Assembly (NCBI GenBank): GCA_021323775.1 | Contig: JAJPKK010000035.1 | Span: 1-36,903, forward strand | DNA: 36,903 nt | Direction: 5' to 3' | DNA from: Hyphomicrobiales bacterium | GTDB lineage: Bacteria > Pseudomonadota > Alphaproteobacteria > Rhizobiales > Xanthobacteraceae | Notes under the pieces: generated by a model | The model's database searches: none | What the model was told of the DNA's origin: nothing | Seen by the model: the letters and a program-made list of their open reading frames with translations, nothing else | Part shown: piece by piece, positions 1 to 7,637 of the stretch | How positions within the stretch are numbered: position 1 is the stretch's first letter | Layout of the letters: the number at the start of each line of letters is the position of its first letter | Program-made: the position numbers and the translations under genes

Positions 1-70
1 CGGTCAAGGGCGATTGGCGCGCGTTTGATCGCGCGCCAATCGCCGCTTAAGCGGTCGAGACCCTTGACCG
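1..70. repeat. Nested palindromes at the left edge
   Basis: Three perfect inverted repeats are nested. An outer 10-bp stem pairs 1-10 (CGGTCAAGGG) with 61-70. Inside it a 13-bp stem pairs 11-23 with 30-42 around a six-base loop, and a 12-bp palindrome CCGCTTAAGCGG lies at 43-54. As RNA this could fold into a three-way junction. There is no T-run after it, so a simple terminator is not obvious. It lies just upstream of the methyltransferase gene and may overlap the end of an upstream gene. The function is unknown. Confidence 0.6.
3..50 (+). CDS. Possible C-terminal end of an upstream gene (partial)
   Basis: Frame 3 is open from the window edge to a TAA at 48-50 and would encode KGDWRAFDRAPIAA at a protein end. 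The residue mix looks protein-like, but the whole stretch also lies within the nested palindromes, so base composition alone could explain it. Frame 1 is also open, to a TGA at 175-177 that overlaps the next ATG, but its translation is arginine-rich and looks like a shadow frame. Neither reading can be identified. Confidence 0.25.
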   Translation, partial: VKGDWRAFDRAPIAA

Positions 71-173
71 GCTGCCGCCGCCCGCGACAAAGAGCATCCA
101 AGCGATCGAGGCCGCGAGTGATCGCGGGTTGGCCGCTTTTCACGTCCTGCCCCACTCGAAATTTAAAAGAGCC

Positions 174-881
174 ATGAGTTTTCCGCGCCGCGTCGAACCC
201 GAGTTTCTCGATCAGTTGCCTGCGGATGATCCGCGCGCCCTGCGGGCGCGGCGCGACGTGAAGCGCGCCAACACGCTGATGATGAACGCCAGCATCGTGG
301 CGTCGGCACTGATGGAGCACAGCGCCGGTCTCAAGCCGCGTAAGATCGTCGATCTGGGGTCCGGCGACGGCCAATTTATGTTGCGCGTGGCGCGCCGGCT
401 GGCCTCGCACTGGCCTCGCGTCACCGTCGTTCTGCAGGACAAGCAAGACATTGTCAGTCGCGCGACCCGCGACGCCTTTGCGGCTCTGCAATGGCGCGTC
501 GAAACGAGCGCGACGGATGTTTTCGACTTTCTGGCAAATGCGCCGCCTGCCAGCGCGGACGTTGTCACCGCGAACCTGTTCCTGCACCATTTTGTCGACG
601 AGCAATTGGTTCGCCTCCTCGCGAGCGCGGCGCAGCTCGCGCGGCTGGTGGTGGCCTGCGAGCCGCGGCGCGCCAGGTTCGTCGTCCGCGCCAGCCGCTT
701 ATTGTGGGCAGTCGGATTCAGCGACGTGGGCGTTCACGAAGCCGTTGTGAGCGCACGCGCCGGCTTCCGCGGCAAGGAGCTTTCCGCCTTGTGGCCGGCC
801 CAGGGCCAATGGGAGTTGCATGAGGAGGCCGCCGGATTGTTCAGCCATCGCTTTGTAGCGAGGCGCTGCATGCCGACGTAA
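174..881 (+). CDS. Class I SAM-dependent methyltransferase
   Basis: This 235-residue protein has the glycine-rich SAM-binding motif I, VDLGSGDGQF, at about residues 59-68. An acidic residue, the D of LQDKQD, follows the next beta strand, and a DVVTANLFLHHF segment matches the motif II/III region of methyltransferase type 12 folds. I chose the ATG at 174 because AAAAGAG precedes it and the domain begins soon after. A TTG at 129 would add 15 residues that do not resemble the family. The substrate cannot be read from the sequence. The P450 gene lies 310 bp downstream on the same strand, so both could belong to a small-molecule tailoring pathway, but no scaffold-forming enzyme is in view. It is unrelated in content to the C1 genes further on. 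Confidence 0.8.
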   Translation: MSFPRRVEPEFLDQLPADDPRALRARRDVKRANTLMMNASIVASALMEHSAGLKPRKIVDLGSGDGQFMLRVARRLASHWPRVTVVLQDKQDIVSRATRDAFAALQWRVETSATDVFDFLANAPPASADVVTANLFLHHFVDEQLVRLLASAAQLARLVVACEPRRARFVVRASRLLWAVGFSDVGVHEAVVSARAGFRGKELSALWPAQGQWELHEEAAGLFSHRFVARRCMPT

Positions 882-1191
882 CGATGATGCCGGATCGAGC
901 CCTGTGGCCGCCCCGTCCGCGCTGCTGCATGAACAGCTCAACCAATCCGGTGAGGAGCGCTATCGCACGTCGGCTGTTGCCGAGTTGTTCGTCTATGGTT
1001 CCCGACTCGGGTAAATCCATGATCGGATGCGCAAGCGGGGCGCTTAACCTGGCGCCTATGAGGGGTCGCCCCTGCACTTGGCAATGTTTTACAACGCCGC
1101 CGGTGCGCGCTCAACTTGGCCTGTGGAGGGCGCACTCGCTCGGTTTCACGGGATCAGCTTATCGGGAACCCGCTCCAATGGATGACCACGC
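882..1191. other. Gap between methyltransferase and P450; possible gene remnant
   Basis: There is no convincing complete gene here. One short plus-strand frame from a GTG at 904 to a TAA at 1014 reads like protein (for example EERYRTSAVAELFVYGSRLG) and faintly recalls the winged-helix N-terminal part of O-methyltransferases. It is only 36 codons long and has no clear ribosome binding site. It could be a relic or chance. No promoter or terminator could be assigned with confidence. Confidence 0.3.
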
Positions 1192-2607
1192 ATGCCTGCG
1201 CCCGTCCGCGTGACTGGTCCCGCCGCGTGGCGTTGGGCCTTGCGGTTCGCACTCGATCCGCTGATGGCCACACGTCGGGCCTTCGCTGCCTTCGGTCCGT
1301 TTGTCGTGCTGGCCGAAGCTTTGCCGGTCGTCAAACGCCCCCGCGCGGTGCTGGTGAATGTTCCCCTGGTGCTGACGGCCGGCGCGGCATTCAATCGCGA
1401 GCTGTTGTCCGACCCAGAGACATGGCGGGGCGTCAGCCTGTTGCCCGGGGGCCCAAAAAACTCGGCTGCGAGACGTCTCGCCCAGGGACTCACCCGCACC
1501 ACCGGCCAACAGCACGCGCACTACCGCAAACTCGTGGCGCCGCCGCTGCGCAGAACCAGCGTCCATGCAATGGCGGAAAAAATGGCTCAGCTTGCCGAAG
1601 CGGAGGTCGCGTTATGGCCGGCCGGCGAGACAATCGACATCTGGGAATTCCCCCGTCGCGTGATGCGCAACATCGCGGTCGAACTCTTGTTCGGCGGAAG
1701 CAGCGAAGACGGCTATTTTATCGCGGACGCGGTCAGCCGATTGATGGAAGGCAAATGGGGAGGAAGCGCATTCGCGCTTCGGATCAACCTTCCATTCACG
1801 TCCTATGGACGGATTGTGCGCGACTCCGCGCTGGTCGAACGCCGTCTCCTCGAATGGGCGCGGACCAGGTGCGGAAAGGTCTGCGATCGGGATCTCGTTT
1901 CGATCATCGTGAACAGTTCCGACGCCGATGGAAATCCACCCAGCGATGCCGTCCTTGCGGGACAGATACCGTCCCTGTTCGCTGCGGCGTTCGAAGCCGG
2001 CCAAAGCGCATTGACCTGGACCTTGCTTCTCCTCGCTCAACATCCGCACATCGCCGCGCGGCTGCTCGACGAGCTGCGCAGCAAGATGGGACGCACCTCG
2101 CCATCGCTAAGTGACGCGGGCGAACTTTCTTACCTGGACGCGGTGGTGCGAGAGTCCATGCGCATTCTTCCGCCGGTTCCTTTTCAGATGCGCGTCGCTC
2201 AACGCGATACGAAAATTTTCGAATACCCCGTGCCGAAGGGCGCGCGCGTCATTCTCAACACGTTCCTCACCAACCGGATGCCCCATCCGTATCCCGACGG
2301 CGATGTGTTTCGACCGGAACGCTGGTTCACGATTGCCCCGAGCGCGTTCGAATTTCCCGTGTTCAGCGCCGGCCCGCATAGCTGTCCCGGCTACTGGTTT
2401 GGCTCGACGGCGGTCAAGATCGCGCTCGCCGCCATCCTCATGCGCTACCGCTTGGTCCTTGCGCCCAATACCCGCGTCGACTACCGCGTTCAGCCAACCA
2501 TGCGGCCGCTGCGGCCCGTACATGCGCGTCTGCATCCGCAGGACGGCGCGTTTGCGGCGACGCCCCTCAGCGGCAGGATTCGCGACTTGGTGACATTGCC
2601 GCCGTGA
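1192..2607 (+). CDS. Cytochrome P450
   Basis: This 471-residue heme monooxygenase carries the K-helix ExxR motif (ESMR, residues 321-324), the PERW motif (375-378) and the heme-binding loop FSAGPHSCPG (391-400) with the proximal cysteine at C398. The I helix reads AAFEAGQSALTW (264-275). The usual acid-threonine pair is not present in its normal form: alanine follows the glutamate, and AGQSA replaces AG(D/E)T. This may signal unusual oxygen activation or a family-specific variant. The N-terminus lacks a clear membrane anchor, so a soluble bacterial enzyme is likely. No ferredoxin or reductase partner lies in the window. The substrate is unknown. It may act with the methyltransferase upstream. 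Confidence 0.93.
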   Translation: MPAPVRVTGPAAWRWALRFALDPLMATRRAFAAFGPFVVLAEALPVVKRPRAVLVNVPLVLTAGAAFNRELLSDPETWRGVSLLPGGPKNSAARRLAQGLTRTTGQQHAHYRKLVAPPLRRTSVHAMAEKMAQLAEAEVALWPAGETIDIWEFPRRVMRNIAVELLFGGSSEDGYFIADAVSRLMEGKWGGSAFALRINLPFTSYGRIVRDSALVERRLLEWARTRCGKVCDRDLVSIIVNSSDADGNPPSDAVLAGQIPSLFAAAFEAGQSALTWTLLLLAQHPHIAARLLDELRSKMGRTSPSLSDAGELSYLDAVVRESMRILPPVPFQMRVAQRDTKIFEYPVPKGARVILNTFLTNRMPHPYPDGDVFRPERWFTIAPSAFEFPVFSAGPHSCPGYWFGSTAVKIALAAILMRYRLVLAPNTRVDYRVQPTMRPLRPVHARLHPQDGAFAATPLSGRIRDLVTLPP

Positions 2608-3066
2608 CATTGGTAAACTTGGCCCCTGGCATCCAAGGCTCACGCGTTCTGTGGCTGTGCCGGTTGAAGCGTCGGCAACGGAATGGCGCCCAAATCCTGT
2701 TGGAAAACCGCAAGGTGGCCAATAATGGCCCTTTTGCCCGAGAGATAGCGCAACTGTGAAGTGCGAGCCGCGCAGATTGTGGTAAGGTAAGGTGCTCTGT
2801 CCTAAAAGAGCGCGGTCCCGATCTCCGTCCCCGCCCCCCATCTCCCCAGGAGGTCGGGACCGTTATTACTGACCGAGCCGCGAAGCGGCAATTGTCGCGC
2901 TCGAAACATTGCCGGCTTGCAACGCCGGTCCTCGACCCCGCCAGCGCGAGACCGTGTGCTTTCGCGGCGCCTTTTCCCCCGGCGACTTCCGCGCGTCGCG
3001 CTCATATTGGACCGCTTCGCCAGAGTCATGGCCCGACGTAGTCGAAATCCGCGTCAGGCGATCTTG
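2608..3066. other. Intergenic region between P450 and mfnE (convergent)
   Basis: The P450 gene and the minus-strand mfnE gene end towards each other across 459 bp. Small open frames here have arginine-rich translations and no family resemblance. The only structured element seen is the hairpin at 2813-2862. I see no tRNA or repeat otherwise. Confidence 0.5.
2813..2862 (-). terminator. Possible terminator hairpin
   Basis: GGTCCCGATCTCC (2814-2826) pairs with GGAGGTCGGGACC (2849-2861) with one G-U pair, plus a flanking C-G pair. The loop is 22 bases. Read on the minus strand the stem is followed by CGCGCTCTTTTAGG, a weak T-run. It could end the minus-strand methylofuran transcript about 200 bases past mfnE. 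The large loop and short T-run make this uncertain. Confidence 0.3.
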
Positions 3067-3690
3067 CTATTGCGCGATTATCCGGATGCCCATTGGCTCG
3101 CCGTTCAGCAGGCGGCCGATCGCCGCGTGATCTTTGCGGCCAAGAATGAATGCCGGAACGCCGCTTGCAGCGAGAATATTCGCGAAGGCCTTGTCAACGA
3201 TATCGCGTGCCGCGAGATCCGCGACAGACATCGCGCCACGGGCTGGCTCGATGTGCTTGATGAGCAGCAGCCGCTCGGCGTCGATTTTGCCCGCGAGCCA
3301 TGCCGCAAGACTGTCGGAGGTCACGTCCCATGACTGCGCAATTTCGGCCGCATCCAAAGCCGTCCGCGTCGGCAGCCAAACCGGGACGCGATCATCTGCG
3401 AGGCAGCGGCGGATCGAATCGAACGAATCCGCGAGCGACAGGGCCGGATGCAGGCTTTTGATCGCGCAGCCATATTGCTCCATCGCAAGCAGCGCCATGC
3501 GATGCGCAGCGAGGTCGTCAAAGCCCATTTGCGCCTGCGCCGTACGTACGACGTTGGCGAACGGACCGCCGCCGGGTGCGATGACGGCGCGGCCTCCGCA
3601 ACGCGCAATCGCGGCGATCCACTCCCCCAGATCGGCCGAGAATGCGAAGCTTCCGCCCAGCTTGATGACGGTCGGTCCTTGGCCGCGCAT
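3067..3690 (-). CDS. mfnE: Amino acid kinase family protein, probable MfnE of methylofuran synthesis
   Basis: This 207-residue protein has the amino acid kinase fold signatures: VIKLGGSFA near residues 8-16, with the phosphate-binding lysine, and VIAPGGGPFANVV near 36-48. In methanogens MfnE, a member of this superfamily, phosphorylates 5-(aminomethyl)-3-furanmethanol phosphate to the diphosphate, which is then joined to the tyramine part of methanofuran. The assignment rests on the fold and on the gene directly upstream, which encodes MfnB. The ATG at 3690 follows the TAG of that gene without a spare base, so the two are almost certainly co-translated. Methylofuran is the C1 carrier of the Fhc complex encoded at 15741-20198. 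Other kinases of this fold cannot be fully excluded. Confidence 0.8.
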   Translation of the reverse strand: MRGQGPTVIKLGGSFAFSADLGEWIAAIARCGGRAVIAPGGGPFANVVRTAQAQMGFDDLAAHRMALLAMEQYGCAIKSLHPALSLADSFDSIRRCLADDRVPVWLPTRTALDAAEIAQSWDVTSDSLAAWLAGKIDAERLLLIKHIEPARGAMSVADLAARDIVDKAFANILAASGVPAFILGRKDHAAIGRLLNGEPMGIRIIAQ

Positions 3691-4872
3691 CTACGTTGCG
3701 GCCCTCGGGGCGCCGCCCGCGGCGGGAAAGAGCTGATGCACCTTCGCTACCTCGGCGCGCCGCTCGCGCACGATTTCCACTCCGACCGCGCCGGGGCCGA
3801 TGTCAAGCTTTTCGACCCTTACGGTCACGCTTGCGACCCGTGCGTAGCTCAGTATCAGCGCCGCAATCCGTTCAGCCAGCGTTTCGATCAGCGCAATGTG
3901 CTCCTGCGCCGCCACCATCCTGATCGCGTCGGTAATGAGGTCGTATGAGAAGACGTCGCGCATGTCTTCGGGCGTACGGTCGCCGCGATAGATGCGCGCC
4001 TCGATATTGAAGCGCACGTTCTGCGGTTTGGCGCGTTCGCGAGAATAGGCGCCGACCCGGACCGCCAAATCGAAATCGCGCACGAAAATACGATCGGTCG
4101 CCGCGTCTTCCTTATGAGGCTCGAGCGAATATCCGCGCGCTGCCAGCACGCGATAATCGACCTTCGGAACGGTGCCGCCAACGTGATGCGATTTTAGCGT
4201 GTCAGCCGGGATGAGTGCGCGCACCGCCGCAACGGCGGCGGGATCAATCCGGGCATTGCGGTCATGATCGAGGCAGAGCGCGCGCCGAAATCCCAGCACG
4301 TCCGGCCCCAGCGGCAACAGACGTGGAATGTCGGGCGCCTCAAGCGAGCCCGCAAGCCCGGCCATCAGACCATGATTATGGGCCGCATCGACGAAGAGCC
4401 CGAGTTCCGTAATGTCCCAATGATCAAGAAGGCGCTCGCCGGTCTTGCGCGCCGTATCGAGCATGACCCCGGCAAAGCCGCTTTCCTCCATCACCGGTAT
4501 CAGCGAGTTGTCGGCGCGATCGTCCGCAAACATGACGCCGATGAGCTTCACGTTGCGAGCAAGCGGAGCCAGCGCCCGGATGAGATCGCCTCGCTGCCGG
4601 TCCGGCGACAATCCGATCTTGATATAGGCTGCGCCAGCCTCCGCCAGCGCCGACGCTATGGCAGCGACCCGTTCGGGGGCCGCCGCCGGCTCGCCAACGA
4701 CCGCACTGACCGGCCGTTGCCGGGCGACCGCGGCGACGGTCGCGCGCACCACCTCCCGCGGCACCGTGCCGAACCCGGCTCGGACGTCCTTGAGATCCAC
4801 GATATCGGCGCCCTGCCGTACGGCGATTTCGGCCTCTTCCGGTCCGGTGATGCTGGCCAGCATGAGAGACAT
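3691..4872 (-). CDS. mfnB: Fusion of (5-formylfuran-3-yl)methyl phosphate synthase (MfnB) and dihydroneopterin aldolase (FolB)
   Basis: Two domains make up this 393-residue protein. Residues 1 to about 235 match MfnB, a TIM-barrel enzyme that makes the furan phosphate of methanofuran from two glyceraldehyde 3-phosphates. Candidate catalytic lysines are K28 (DLKD), K85 (YIKIGL) and K143 (DTARKTGERLLD), and LGFRRALC closes the barrel. Residues about 261-370 match FolB-type dihydroneopterin aldolase, with a glutamate in GAYSRE (E279), IETLAERIA (E330) and the catalytic lysine in VRVEK (K355). FolB releases 6-hydroxymethyl-7,8-dihydropterin, a pterin precursor of folate and H4MPT. One polypeptide therefore serves both cofactors. 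The ATG at 4872 has GGGAGG upstream. A start at 4962 would add 30 residues outside the family. It precedes mfnE with no gap. Confidence 0.88.
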   Translation of the reverse strand: MSLMLASITGPEEAEIAVRQGADIVDLKDVRAGFGTVPREVVRATVAAVARQRPVSAVVGEPAAAPERVAAIASALAEAGAAYIKIGLSPDRQRGDLIRALAPLARNVKLIGVMFADDRADNSLIPVMEESGFAGVMLDTARKTGERLLDHWDITELGLFVDAAHNHGLMAGLAGSLEAPDIPRLLPLGPDVLGFRRALCLDHDRNARIDPAAVAAVRALIPADTLKSHHVGGTVPKVDYRVLAARGYSLEPHKEDAATDRIFVRDFDLAVRVGAYSRERAKPQNVRFNIEARIYRGDRTPEDMRDVFSYDLITDAIRMVAAQEHIALIETLAERIAALILSYARVASVTVRVEKLDIGPGAVGVEIVRERRAEVAKVHQLFPAAGGAPRAAT

Positions 4873-4996
4873 CACTAGCCTCCCGGACCCGGCGTGCTCA
4901 AAACTGTCACGCTGCGCATCAAAGCTTTGGCTCTTTCTTGTTCGGGTTGCGGCGGCGGACATCCAGGTGTCAGACTACTTCAGACGAGCCGTAGTT

Positions 4997-5043
4997 TCCA
5001 ACCACAATTTGCAAGTTGGATTTCCAGGTCATATGCGCATATG
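4997..5043. promoter_or_regulatory. Two adjacent palindromes, possible operator
   Basis: TCCAAC (4997-5002) and GTTGGA (5015-5020) form a 6-bp inverted repeat around an AT-rich 12-base spacer. Ten bases on lies a perfect 14-bp palindrome, CATATGCGCATATG (5030-5043). Both sit in the divergent promoter region between methylofuran and xox-associated genes and are AT-rich against a GC-rich background. A dimeric regulator could bind here, but no regulator gene is in the window. Confidence 0.4.
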
Positions 5044-5196
5044 TATTGCAACGGCTGTGGCCGTCGAAGCCGTCGCCCGCATTGAGCCGCCCCGGCCGGA
5101 GCTTGCCATCGGGTCGGCTCGAGGCCGGTCGATGGGGCGGCGCGACGATACACCCCGTAAGATGCGGGCGCCGGTTGGCCTGAGGCATTGCCTTTC

Positions 5197-5224
5197 CCCG
5201 GATTTCGCTTGCGCTCAATCCGGG
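5197..5224. repeat. Dispersed hairpin repeat CCCGGATT...AATCCGGG
   Basis: CCCGGATT (5197-5204) and AATCCGGG (5217-5224) flank TCGCTTGCGCTC and are followed by CTACA. This resembles the short dispersed palindrome (CCGGAT...ATCCGGGCTAC) common in Bradyrhizobium-like genomes. Its presence here argues that the open frame running through it from 5188 is not the real start of the next gene. Confidence 0.6.
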
Positions 5225-5283
5225 CTACACGTTCAAGCAATATCGCCTGCACTAAATGCGGGGCGAAGAGTTGGGGCGTAGCC

Positions 5284-6468
5284 TTGATCAGGGCAGTCAT
5301 TTTCGGCGGATTGATTTTGCTCCTGACCGCAATGCTCGCGCGGGCGGAGCCGCTCACAATCAAGATCGGATATGTGGGCCGCGCCGAGAAAAAGGCAACG
5401 ATTTCGCTCCTCGATTATCCGCCCGATAATGATGGCGTCGCCGGAGCGCGCCTGGCGCTCGAAGATAACAACACGACAGGCAAATTTCTCAACCAGCGCT
5501 TTTCGCTTGAGGAGGCGCGCGTTAAGGCGGGGACCGATCCGACCGATGTCATTCTGCGGTTAGCCGATCACGGCATCTCGTTTTTTATTGTCGATCTTCC
5601 GGCCGATATGCTGCTCAAAGCCGCGGACGCCGGGCGCGCGCGTGGTCTCGTCTTCTTTAACGCCGGGGCAATCGACGACCGGTTGCGCGAGGAGGATTGC
5701 CGCGCCGACGTGATCCATACGGCGCCGACGCGATCCATGCTGGCCGACGGTCTCGCTCAATATCTGGTGTTCAAACGGTGGCTGCGATGGCTGCTGGTGG
5801 TCGGCTCCCACGATGCCGATAAGCTTTATGCGGAGGCGTTGCGCCGCGCCGCCTCCCGGTTTGGCGCCAAGATCGTGGAGCAGCGCGTGTTCGAGGACAC
5901 CGGAGGCGCACGCCGCACCGACAGCGGCCTCGCGCAGATACAACGCCAGATCCCGTTGTTCCTCCAAGGGGCCCCCGCTCATGACGTGGTGGTCGCAGCC
6001 GACGAAAATGAGGTCTTCGCCGCCTACCTGCCGTACCGGACACGCGATCCGCGTCCGGTCGCAGGATCGGCCGGGCTCGTCCCGAAAAGTTGGGACGCAG
6101 CCCATGACCAGTGGGGTGCGAACCAGCTTCAGAACCGTTTCACGCAAATGTTTTCGCGACGAATGACCGCACTCGACATGCAGGCGTGGTCAGCCGCCCG
6201 GATGATCGGCGAGGCCGCCGCACGGATCAACTCGGCGGACCCGCAGGCGTTACTCGCCTATATGAAGGGGCCTGATTTTGGTCTCGCTGCGTTCAAGGGA
6301 CAAAAACTTACGCTGCGCGACTGGAACCTGCAGCTCCGCCAGCCCATTCTTCTCGCCGACGGCCGCACCATCGTCTCGGTGTCGCCCCAGGAAGGGTTCT
6401 TACATCAATTCTCGGAACTCGATACTCTGGGCATTGATCGCCCGGAAACGAAATGCCGGCTTAAATAG
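5284..6468 (+). CDS. ABC-type substrate-binding protein of PQQ-dependent alcohol dehydrogenase systems
   Basis: This secreted protein of about 394 residues starts with a signal peptide (LIRAVIFGGLILLLTAMLARA) followed by TIKIGYVGRAEKK. It has the type I periplasmic-binding fold of branched-chain amino acid receptors, with GVAGARLALEDNN early and later segments such as LVVGSHDADKLYAEALRRAA. It matches the family regularly found beside PQQ-dependent dehydrogenases. No ABC permease or ATPase is nearby, so it may chaperone or sense a ligand rather than feed a transporter. I favour the TTG at 5284 because the upstream in-frame sequence is a dispersed repeat. The start is uncertain. The beta-propeller gene follows at once, suggesting an operon. 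Confidence 0.78.
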   Translation: MIRAVIFGGLILLLTAMLARAEPLTIKIGYVGRAEKKATISLLDYPPDNDGVAGARLALEDNNTTGKFLNQRFSLEEARVKAGTDPTDVILRLADHGISFFIVDLPADMLLKAADAGRARGLVFFNAGAIDDRLREEDCRADVIHTAPTRSMLADGLAQYLVFKRWLRWLLVVGSHDADKLYAEALRRAASRFGAKIVEQRVFEDTGGARRTDSGLAQIQRQIPLFLQGAPAHDVVVAADENEVFAAYLPYRTRDPRPVAGSAGLVPKSWDAAHDQWGANQLQNRFTQMFSRRMTALDMQAWSAARMIGEAAARINSADPQALLAYMKGPDFGLAAFKGQKLTLRDWNLQLRQPILLADGRTIVSVSPQEGFLHQFSELDTLGIDRPETKCRLK

Positions 6469-6480
6469 CGATGAAAGCTA

Positions 6481-6623
6481 TAGCGGATTTCAATCGAATG
6501 GAATCACGCGTACGGCGGGCAAAGGCGCGAAGCGTCGCGCCCACCAAGGCTTCGCCTTTCGAGGCAGGGCGGGCACACTTCGCTTTGCCAACGCTGCGCC
6601 CCTTCTATATGAACGGAATTCGC
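6481..6623. repeat. Dispersed palindromic element, copy A
   Basis: Features shared with copy B (9827-9957) are the core GGCAAAGGCGCG (copy A 6518-6529), CTTCGCTTTGCC, and the outer end TGAACGGAATTCGC (6610-6623), which is the exact reverse complement of the left end of copy B. The left end, TAGCGGATTTCAATCG, is a weaker inverted match. The size of roughly 140 bp and inverted ends suggest a MITE-like or REP-like element. The chosen start codon of the next gene lies inside it. Confidence 0.65.
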
Positions 6624-7604
6624 TATTGCGAAGCAATATGGCGATGCACCGTCGTCGGGATTTGCGTTCCTTTTCTGCTCGCCGGCGACGCACAGGCCTA
6701 TAAGGCTTATGTTTCGAACGAAAAGAGCAATACCATTTCCATCATCGATACGGCGGAAAGGAAAGTGGTCGGCACCATCAAGGTCGGCCAACGGCCGCGC
6801 GGCATCGCCATCACCAGGGACCAGAAATATGTCCTGGTGGCGGTCGGCGACGACGACACCATCCAGATGATCGATACCGCGACGAACAAGGTCGTCGACA
6901 CCTTGCCGTCAGGGCCGGACCCGGAGCTGTTCACTGACGATCCGTCCGGCCGGCTCCTCTATGTGGCGAACGAGAACGACAACACGGTGACGATCATCGA
7001 TATCGAACGGCGCACGCGGCTTGGGGATGTGGAAGTCGGAGTCGAGCCCGAAGGGATGGGGTTGAGCCCGGACGGCAAGATTCTCGTGAATACCTCTGAA
7101 ACCACCAATATGGCGCATTTCATCGACACCGCGACGCGCAAGATCGTCGCCAATGTCCTCGTTGATTCGCGACCCCGCTTCGCGCAGTTCAAGGACGACG
7201 GCTCCGAATTGTGGGTGTCGTCGGAGATCGGCGGCACGGTGAGCATTATCGATCCGGTCAAGCATGCAGTGAAAGGGAAGATCAACTTCGCCATCCCCGG
7301 CATGCGCCAGGAAGCCATTCAGCCGGTGGGAATCGCGATCACGCATGACGGCAAGACCGGTTTCGTGGCCCTTGGTCCGGCCAATCGCATCGCCGTGATC
7401 GACGGCGCAACTCACCAGGTTCAGAAATACCTGCTGGTCGGCCAACGTGTCTGGCATATGGCGTTCACGCCCGATGAGAAATATCTTTTGACCACCAATG
7501 GAGTGTCGAACGACGTGTCAGTCATCGATGTCGCCGCGCTCAAGGTCATCGATACGATCCAGGTTGGCGAGCTGCCCTGGGGCGTGGCGATTTCCCAACA
7601 CTGA
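6609..7604 (+). CDS. PQQ-associated YVTN-type beta-propeller protein
   Basis: From the ATG at 6609 this is a 331-residue secreted protein with a hydrophobic signal segment (CTVVGICVPFLLAGDAQA) and then repeated blades of the type AYVSNEKSNTISIIDTAERKVV, LYVANENDNTVTIIDIE, LWVSSEIGGTVSIID and LLTTNGVSNDVSVIDVAA. These are YVTN-family repeats, and the length fits the beta-propeller family associated with PQQ-dependent catabolism. The role is unknown; periplasmic scaffolding or electron transfer partnering has been supposed for such proteins. The start is awkward: the ATG at 6609 lies in a dispersed repeat and lacks a Shine-Dalgarno sequence, while upstream in-frame ATGs at 6471 and 6498 give non-signal-like N-termini. 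It directly follows the binding-protein gene. Confidence 0.82.
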   Translation: MNGIRYCEAIWRCTVVGICVPFLLAGDAQAYKAYVSNEKSNTISIIDTAERKVVGTIKVGQRPRGIAITRDQKYVLVAVGDDDTIQMIDTATNKVVDTLPSGPDPELFTDDPSGRLLYVANENDNTVTIIDIERRTRLGDVEVGVEPEGMGLSPDGKILVNTSETTNMAHFIDTATRKIVANVLVDSRPRFAQFKDDGSELWVSSEIGGTVSIIDPVKHAVKGKINFAIPGMRQEAIQPVGIAITHDGKTGFVALGPANRIAVIDGATHQVQKYLLVGQRVWHMAFTPDEKYLLTTNGVSNDVSVIDVAALKVIDTIQVGELPWGVAISQH

Positions 7605-7637
7605 CGAGACCGACTGTCGCGGTCTGACGCCGGAATC

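Larger units (their letters stand above)
4873..5283. other. Divergent intergenic region with operator-like palindromes
   Basis: This 411-bp stretch separates the minus-strand mfnB-folB gene from the plus-strand xox-associated genes and should hold both promoters. It contains the two inverted repeats at 4997-5043 and a dispersed repeat hairpin at 5197-5224. I could not assign -35/-10 boxes with confidence. Confidence 0.5.

Noticed and set aside
1116-2114. A 332-codon plus-strand frame overlapping the P450 gene
   Set aside because: Arginine-rich shadow of the P450 in another frame; no start signal and no domain.
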